Shown here in pieces: positions 59,262-64,000 of a DNA stretch of 64,000 bases. The notes below the pieces were generated by a model, which was not told the origin of the DNA, ran no database searches, and worked only from the letters and a program-made list of their open reading frames with translations. The first letter of the stretch is position 1. Every line of letters begins with the position of its first letter. The stretch is taken from contig NZ_CP032345.1 of the NCBI RefSeq assembly GCF_005222205.1, positions 933,001 through 997,000 of the forward strand, given 5' to 3'. The stretch is from Azospirillum brasilense (lineage in GTDB: Bacteria > Pseudomonadota > Alphaproteobacteria > Azospirillales > Azospirillaceae). Position numbers and translations under genes: made by a program.

Positions 59262-60713
59262 TCACTCGGCCGCAGCGGCGGCGCCGCGGCGGCGGGCGGC
59301 GGCGGCCAGGACGGCCACGGCGCAGGAGGCGAGGCGGGTGCGGACGTTGTCGGCGCGGCTGGTCAGGATGATCGGCACGCGGGCGCCGAGCACGATGCCG
59401 GCGGCGTCGGAGTTGGCCAGGAAGGAGAGCTGCTTGGCCAGCATGTTGCCGGCCTCCAGGTCGGGGACGAGCAGGATGTCGGCCTGGCCGGCGACCTCGG
59501 AGACGATGCCCTTGGTGCGGGCGGCCTCCAGGCTGATGGCGTTGTCGAAGGCCAGCGGGCCGTCGAGGATGCCGCCCTTGATCTGGCCGCGGTCGGCCAT
59601 CTTGCACAGCGCCGCGGCTTCCAGCGTCGAGGCGATCTTCGGGTTCACCGTCTCGACCGCCGACAGGATGGCGACGCGCGGCGTCTCGACGCCCAGAACC
59701 TTGGCGAGGTCGATGGCGTTCTGGACGATGTCGACCTTGTCTTCCAGCGTCGGGTAGATGTTGATCGCCGCGTCGGTGATGAGCAGCGTGCGCGGGTAGG
59801 TCGGCACGTTCATCACGAAGACGTGGCTGAGCCGCCGGCCGGTGCGCAGGCCGGTCTCCTTGCGGACGACCTCGGCCATCAGCTCGTCGGTGTGCAGGCT
59901 GCCCTTCATCACCGCCTCGCACTCGCCGGAGCGGGCCAGCCGGACGCCGGTCTCGGCCGAGGCGTGGGAATGCGCCACGTCCACGATGCGATAGCGGCTG
60001 ATGTCCAGCCCGTGGGCCTCGGCGACCGACTTGATCTTGGAGGCCGGGCCGACCAGCACCGGGTCGATCAGGTTGGCCTCGGCGGCCTCGACGGCGCCCT
60101 TCAGCGAGCTTTCGTCGCAGGGATGGACGACGGCGGTCGGCACCGGCGGCAGCGCTTCCGTCTTGCCCAGCAGCTCGTCATGGCCGTCGTGGCGGATGAC
60201 CTGGACCTGCGGCAGCTCGTGCGCGGCGCGGCGGACCTTGCGGGTCGGCGCGATCACCTCGGCGAGGCCGGAGACGACCTCCTTGCCGTCCTGGTTGCGG
60301 GCGACGCAATCGAAGACGACGATGTTCTTCTCGCCGTGCTTCTCCTTGGCGGTGACCGTCACGGTGATGACGTCGCCCAGGCCCACCGGGCGCTTGAAGC
60401 GCAGATCCTGGCCCATGTAGATCGTCCCCGGCCCCGGCAGCAGCGTGCCGAGAACGGCGGAGATCAGCGAGCCCGACCACATGCCGTGGCCGATCACCTT
60501 GTGGAACTGGCTGTCCGCCGCATACTCCTCGTCGAGATGCGCCGGGTTGATGTCGCCGGACACCGTGGCGAACAGCTCGATGTCGGACATGGTCAGACGC
60601 CGCGACAGGCTCGCCTGCTGGCCGATCTGGATTTCCTCGAAGGTGACGTTCTCGATCATGGCTGAGCCGTTCTTGCCGAAGTCGGGGGTGGCGGGCGCGG
60701 TAACACGGTCCAT
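59262..60713 (-). CDS. Bifunctional enoyl-CoA hydratase (MaoC) / phosphate acetyltransferase (Pta)
   Basis: The 483-aa protein has an N-terminal MaoC-like hot-dog domain (about 20-160) with DINPAHLDEEYA and VIGHGMWSGSLIS. The C-terminal domain (about 175-483) is of the PTA/PTB type, with AEANLIDPVLVGPASKIK, VMKGSLHTDELM and ITDAAINIYPT. It probably moves acetyl or butyryl groups between CoA and phosphate, coupled to (R)-3-hydroxyacyl-CoA chemistry. GAGGAG lies about 10 bp before ATG 60713, favouring it over the internal ATG 60659. It pairs with ackA downstream. Confidence 0.93.
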   Translation of the reverse strand: MDRVTAPATPDFGKNGSAMIENVTFEEIQIGQQASLSRRLTMSDIELFATVSGDINPAHLDEEYAADSQFHKVIGHGMWSGSLISAVLGTLLPGPGTIYMGQDLRFKRPVGLGDVITVTVTAKEKHGEKNIVVFDCVARNQDGKEVVSGLAEVIAPTRKVRRAAHELPQVQVIRHDGHDELLGKTEALPPVPTAVVHPCDESSLKGAVEAAEANLIDPVLVGPASKIKSVAEAHGLDISRYRIVDVAHSHASAETGVRLARSGECEAVMKGSLHTDELMAEVVRKETGLRTGRRLSHVFVMNVPTYPRTLLITDAAINIYPTLEDKVDIVQNAIDLAKVLGVETPRVAILSAVETVNPKIASTLEAAALCKMADRGQIKGGILDGPLAFDNAISLEAARTKGIVSEVAGQADILLVPDLEAGNMLAKQLSFLANSDAAGIVLGARVPIILTSRADNVRTRLASCAVAVLAAAARRRGAAAAAE

Positions 60714-61304
60714 TGGAGAAGCTCCTCAATCGGATAGCGGCTCGGAATCGCATGATCCCCGGGCCGAATCCTCCCGGCCTGCGGATCGCCCTGTCGTCCG
60801 CGGCCTTTTTGTTGGACCCCTGGATCGGCCGGCCCGGAAAGAGCCGCCCGCCAAGGGCCGGTTCGGGGTGCCCTGAATAGCGTGGCACCGTGAAAGAGAT
60901 GTGACAGGGTGGCGCATTTCGCGGCCCCGTTGCGGTGCAACAATGTCGCACCCCCCGTCGCCGCCGGTTCCGCCGACCCGCCGCACCCCGCGCCGTCCGT
61001 CTTCGACGACCGGCGGAAATGTCGTTCCGTCACGGTCTTACGACGACCCAAGGTTTCACCCCATGACCTATGTCAAGCGGTTGAGAGAGGCAATCCGTTT
61101 ACTTCCTGGCACGACAATCCGCTCGCGCAGCATTGTATCACTGAGCAGGCGCAGCATGGCAAGACCTTGCGCGCGGAGCCCCGGAATTGACGGATTGTCG
61201 GGATTTTCGTGAAAAGGCGATGATGACGCCCGGCCATCCACGACAATTCCGCAGCGCACACGCCCGCCGCGCGCATGGCGCAAGCGTGGCAGGGCCGGTG
61301 AGGC
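60714..61304. other. Control region upstream of the MaoC-Pta fusion
   Basis: 591 bp between the fusion gene and the downstream end of the histidine kinase gene. GGTGCC-N11-GGCACC lies at 60867-60889 and GTTGC-GGT-GCAAC at 60929-60941. Two short reading frames near 61068-61283 have no ribosome binding site or recognisable product and are not called. Confidence 0.55.
60929..60941. promoter_or_regulatory. TTGCN3GCAA palindrome upstream of the MaoC-Pta gene
   Basis: GTTGC-GGT-GCAAC, about 220 bp before the fusion gene start. Its TGC-N3-GCA core is the shape reported for PhaR, the polyhydroxyalkanoate-sensing repressor of alphaproteobacteria. A near-identical site (GTTGC-GGC-GCAAC) is at 166-178. 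PhaR control is speculation. Confidence 0.3.
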
Positions 61305-63545
61305 TCAGGCGCTCGCCACCGAGGTGGTGGGCTCCTCGGGCAACGGGTGGTGGCGGTCGCCGACCATCAGCACGGCGATGGAAAAGACCGTGCCCTTGCC
61401 GACCCGCGACCGGACATCGACCTGATGGCCGAGGATCTGCGCGGTGCGCCGGACGATCGACAGTCCCAGCCCCAGCCCGCGCCCGCTGTCCCGCTGGTCG
61501 GTGCCGCAGCGGTAGAAATCGTCGAAGATCAGCTTGAGCTGGTCGGCGGGAATGCCCGGCCCGGTGTCCCACACCTCGATCAGCGCGTGCCCGTCGCGGC
61601 GCCGGCAGCCCAGCAGGATCGTCCCGGTCCCGGCGTAGCGCAGCGCGTTGACCAGCAGGTTGCGCACCATGCGCTCCAGCAGCACCGGATCGCTGAGCAC
61701 GCAGGCGGAGGTGGGGACCATCCGCAGCACCATGCCCTTGCTGGCCGCCTGCTCCGCGAACTCGCGGTTCAGCCGGTTGGCGATGTCCTGGAACGGGAAG
61801 ACGGTGGGGCGCGGCTTGACGTTGCCGGCCTCCAGCGCGGAGGTGTCGAGCAGCGTGTTGAGCAGCGTGTTGCCGGCGGCGATCGCCTCTCCCAGCTTTT
61901 CCGCCACCTCCAGCTGCTTGGCGTCGGACAGGCGGGCGGACAGGATGTGGTGGAACAGGCTCATCGCCTGGAAGGGCTGGCGCAGATCGTGGCTGGCGGC
62001 GGCGAGGAAGCGCGACTTGGCCCGGTTGGCTCGCTCCGCCTCCGCATGGGCCTCCGCCAGCGCCTCGCGGATGCGGACGCCGTCGGAGATGTCGATGGCG
62101 GCGCAGATCACGCCCGACACCGCTCCGACCTCGTCCCGCAGCGGCTCGACGATCAGGTCGAACACCTGCTCCGGGCCGGGGGCCCCGCCGATGCGGACCT
62201 CCTGGCGGGAGCCGGTGCCGGTCTCCAGCACCGTCCGCTTCACCGCGTCCAGCCGGGCCGCGTCGTCCGGCGCGTGGATGGCGGCGTTGGTCCGCCCGAT
62301 GAAGGTCTCCGCCGCCCGCCCGGTCTGCGGGTTGTACATCCACATATAGCGCAGGTTGCGGTCCAGGCTGAACACGGCGACCCGCGAATGGCGCAGCGCC
62401 ATGCGGAACCGCTCCTCGCTTTCGCGCAGCGCGCGGGCCATGGCGGCGCGGGCGCGCGCCTCGGTCACCAGGAAGCGCTTGGCCTGCGCCTCGCGCCGGG
62501 TGTAGCCGGCCAGCGCGCCGGTCAGGAGAAGCCCCATCACCAGGACGATCCAGGCCGGATAGTCCACCGGTGCCAGCCGGGGTTCGGGCGGAATGGCCAG
62601 CGCCAGGGTCCAGCGCCGGCCGCCGATCAGCAGATCGCGCTCGACCACCGTATCGCCATCCTTGCGGATGTCGCTGAAAAGAACGCCCTCCCGGCTCGCG
62701 GATGGGGCGTCGAGGTCGCGGGACGCCAGGATGCGCCCGCCATCCTCCGCCGGCCCGTCGAGCAGGTGCACCGCCCCGTGCAAACCGTCCACGCGGTTGC
62801 CCGCCTCCTCCAGAAGGCGGGCAATGCCGAAGACCGAGGCGACGTAGCCGGCGACCTCGGCGCAGCGGTCGGCACCGTCCATCTCGTCCACGGGGTAGCG
62901 GTAGACAGGAAGATACAGGCCGATGCTGTGCCCGGCCTCCCCCCGTTGACGCGGCGGCAGGGCCTCCGTCGCCGTCAGGTCGCCCGACGCGCAGGCCCGC
63001 GCCAGCACCTCCGCCCGGTTGGGCAGCGACAGGATGTTGATTCCCTGCCCAAAGGCGCCGCCCCGCTCCGGCTCCACCAGCGTGTTGACGAACAGATCCC
63101 CATGGGAGGCCGCCGGGGCCGTGGCGGGAGAGGTGCCGCCCGTCTCGTCCGCGTTCCGGACGGTGAAGTCCCGCCGCCCGGCGGCCCGCATCGCCGCCTC
63201 CAGCGCGGAAACCTCCGCCGAGGACACCCGGCTTACCCAGGCGACCGACCACAGGCCGGGATAAAGCGACATGATCGGCCGGACCGCCGCCGCGAAGCCG
63301 TCGCGGTCGGCCGGGCGGGAATCCGAAAAGGCCGAACGCAGCGTCCTCAACAGCAGCGTGTGGCTGCCGATCCGCTCCGTCAGGGCGTCATGGAACTGGG
63401 TGAACTGCCGCTCGTGCTGCGCGCGCTCCGCCGCGCGGTTGGCGGAGCGCATCTGGAAAAAGGCGCCCAGAGTCAGCGTCAGGCCCGCGGCGACCAGCAC
63501 CGGAACCGCTAACGAGACCCGCCTCCTTCTGTCCAGCAGCGGCAT
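61305..63545 (-). CDS. Membrane sensor histidine kinase, CHASE-PAS-HisKA-HATPase
   Basis: The 746-aa kinase has an N-terminal membrane helix (about 12-32), a periplasmic CHASE sensor (about 60-290) and a second membrane helix (about 325-345). A PAS domain (about 375-490) with PEQVFDLIVEPLRDEVG follows. The HisKA helix FLAAASHDLRQPFQAMSLFHH carries the phospho-acceptor His. The HATPase domain carries N-box LLVNALRY, DTGPGIP, DDFYRCG and GLGLGLSIVRR. No receiver domain is attached. The ATG at 63545 is chosen; TTG 63560 is possible. The partner may be the cut receiver-domain gene upstream. Confidence 0.92.
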   Translation of the reverse strand: MPLLDRRRRVSLAVPVLVAAGLTLTLGAFFQMRSANRAAERAQHERQFTQFHDALTERIGSHTLLLRTLRSAFSDSRPADRDGFAAAVRPIMSLYPGLWSVAWVSRVSSAEVSALEAAMRAAGRRDFTVRNADETGGTSPATAPAASHGDLFVNTLVEPERGGAFGQGINILSLPNRAEVLARACASGDLTATEALPPRQRGEAGHSIGLYLPVYRYPVDEMDGADRCAEVAGYVASVFGIARLLEEAGNRVDGLHGAVHLLDGPAEDGGRILASRDLDAPSASREGVLFSDIRKDGDTVVERDLLIGGRRWTLALAIPPEPRLAPVDYPAWIVLVMGLLLTGALAGYTRREAQAKRFLVTEARARAAMARALRESEERFRMALRHSRVAVFSLDRNLRYMWMYNPQTGRAAETFIGRTNAAIHAPDDAARLDAVKRTVLETGTGSRQEVRIGGAPGPEQVFDLIVEPLRDEVGAVSGVICAAIDISDGVRIREALAEAHAEAERANRAKSRFLAAASHDLRQPFQAMSLFHHILSARLSDAKQLEVAEKLGEAIAAGNTLLNTLLDTSALEAGNVKPRPTVFPFQDIANRLNREFAEQAASKGMVLRMVPTSACVLSDPVLLERMVRNLLVNALRYAGTGTILLGCRRRDGHALIEVWDTGPGIPADQLKLIFDDFYRCGTDQRDSGRGLGLGLSIVRRTAQILGHQVDVRSRVGKGTVFSIAVLMVGDRHHPLPEEPTTSVASA

Positions 63546-63787
63546 GCCACCCGTTCCCAACGGCCATCACCGAAATCGTCAGATCATCCGACTATAGCAA
63601 GCGCCCCCGCGCCTCGATAATGGAAAAGCCCTTATCCTCCCAAATGGATAGTTTGTCCCCACGAGGACATGGGTGTGGCCGACTATTGATTGTCGTTTGC
63701 AAGGGGATTGCGCGCTCATTTCGATGTCAATTCTGCAATACAGGAACGGCGACGGGGATTGGCACTTGAAAGCGACCCGAAACCTTC

Positions 63788-64000
63788 TCAGGACTTCAGC
63801 CGCTCGCGGCCGAGAAGCCGCGCCACCGCCCCCCGCAGGGCCATCGGCGCCACCGGCTTGTGAAGCAACGGATATCCGGACAGCCGCGCCTCGCGCAGGC
63901 GCATCGGATCGGTGTCGCCGGTGAGGATCAGCCCGGGAAGCGTGGCGTCGAGCGCCTTACCGATCTGGCGGATGGCGACGATTCCGTTCATCGCCCCTTT
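63788..64000 (-). CDS. C-terminal end of a receiver-domain protein (cut by window edge)
   Basis: Open to the right edge. The visible part is the second half of a receiver domain: LPGLILTGDTDP with the switch Thr, SGYPLLHKPVAP with the conserved Lys, then ALRGAVARLLGRERLKS. The phospho-acceptor Asp lies outside the window. Receivers with this kind of ending often close hybrid histidine kinases. It lies upstream of, and in the same direction as, the CHASE-PAS kinase, 240 bp away. Confidence 0.85.
   Translation of the reverse strand, partial: KGAMNGIVAIRQIGKALDATLPGLILTGDTDPMRLREARLSGYPLLHKPVAPMALRGAVARLLGRERLKS

Noticed and set aside
61068..61283. Short leftward ORFs in the spacer upstream of MaoC-Pta
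   Set aside because: No ribosome binding site, Arg-rich composition and mutual overlap. Not convincing.

Overview
This window is GC-rich (roughly two-thirds G+C) alphaproteobacterial chromosome. Gene content and protein style point to Rhodospirillales, most likely Azospirillum. The evidence is a complete alphaproteobacterial-type dcw (division and cell wall) cluster ending in lpxC, a CheZ-like chemotaxis pair beside cheY, a MaoC-Pta fusion next to ackA, and several globin, hemerythrin and FixJ/LuxR-type regulators. The genus is inferred from memory of gene families, not from a database match.

Layout. (1) 1-4670: the start of a leftward gene, a TerB/DnaJ-domain protein, an ABC-F ATPase, an EamA transporter and an AmpD-type amidase. 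(2) 4731-5148: RNase P RNA, followed by a 555-bp control region with four DnaA-box-like 9-mers, two groups of 10-bp-phased MraZ boxes and a candidate promoter. (3) 5704-26530: mraZ-rsmH-ftsL-ftsI-murE-murF-mraY-murD-ftsW-murG-(86-aa ORF)-murC-murB-ddl-ftsQ-ftsA-ftsZ-lpxC. It is tightly packed, with many 4-bp start/stop overlaps, and covers peptidoglycan precursor synthesis, septal synthesis and the Z-ring. (4) 26530-35403: a hemerythrin and ligA leftward, a heme-globin chemoreceptor rightward, and a subtilase fused to two Ca-dependent carbohydrate-binding-like repeats. (5) 35403-44484, mostly leftward: recN, bamD, two CheZ-like phosphatases, cheY, aminopeptidase P, a TerB protein and prmA. (6) 44764-57157: a PDZ lipoprotein, an orphan protein, UvrD helicase, two LuxR-type response regulators, a hydrolase, YccF, a DUF3095 protein, a large coiled-coil protein and a CBS-pair protein. 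(7) 57594-64000: a degenerate PilZ-like protein, ackA, the MaoC-Pta fusion, a CHASE/PAS histidine kinase and the C-terminal end of a receiver-domain protein cut by the window edge.

The most interesting items are the dual DnaA/MraZ control region before mraZ; a CheZ-like protein carrying four copies of a peptide resembling the CheY-binding tip of FliM; an ATGA-coupled 86-codon ORF between murG and murC; and the signal-less S8 protease with duplicated sugar-binding modules. No tRNA, rRNA, CRISPR array, transposase, integrase or prophage gene was seen, so the window looks like core chromosome with a few accessory genes.
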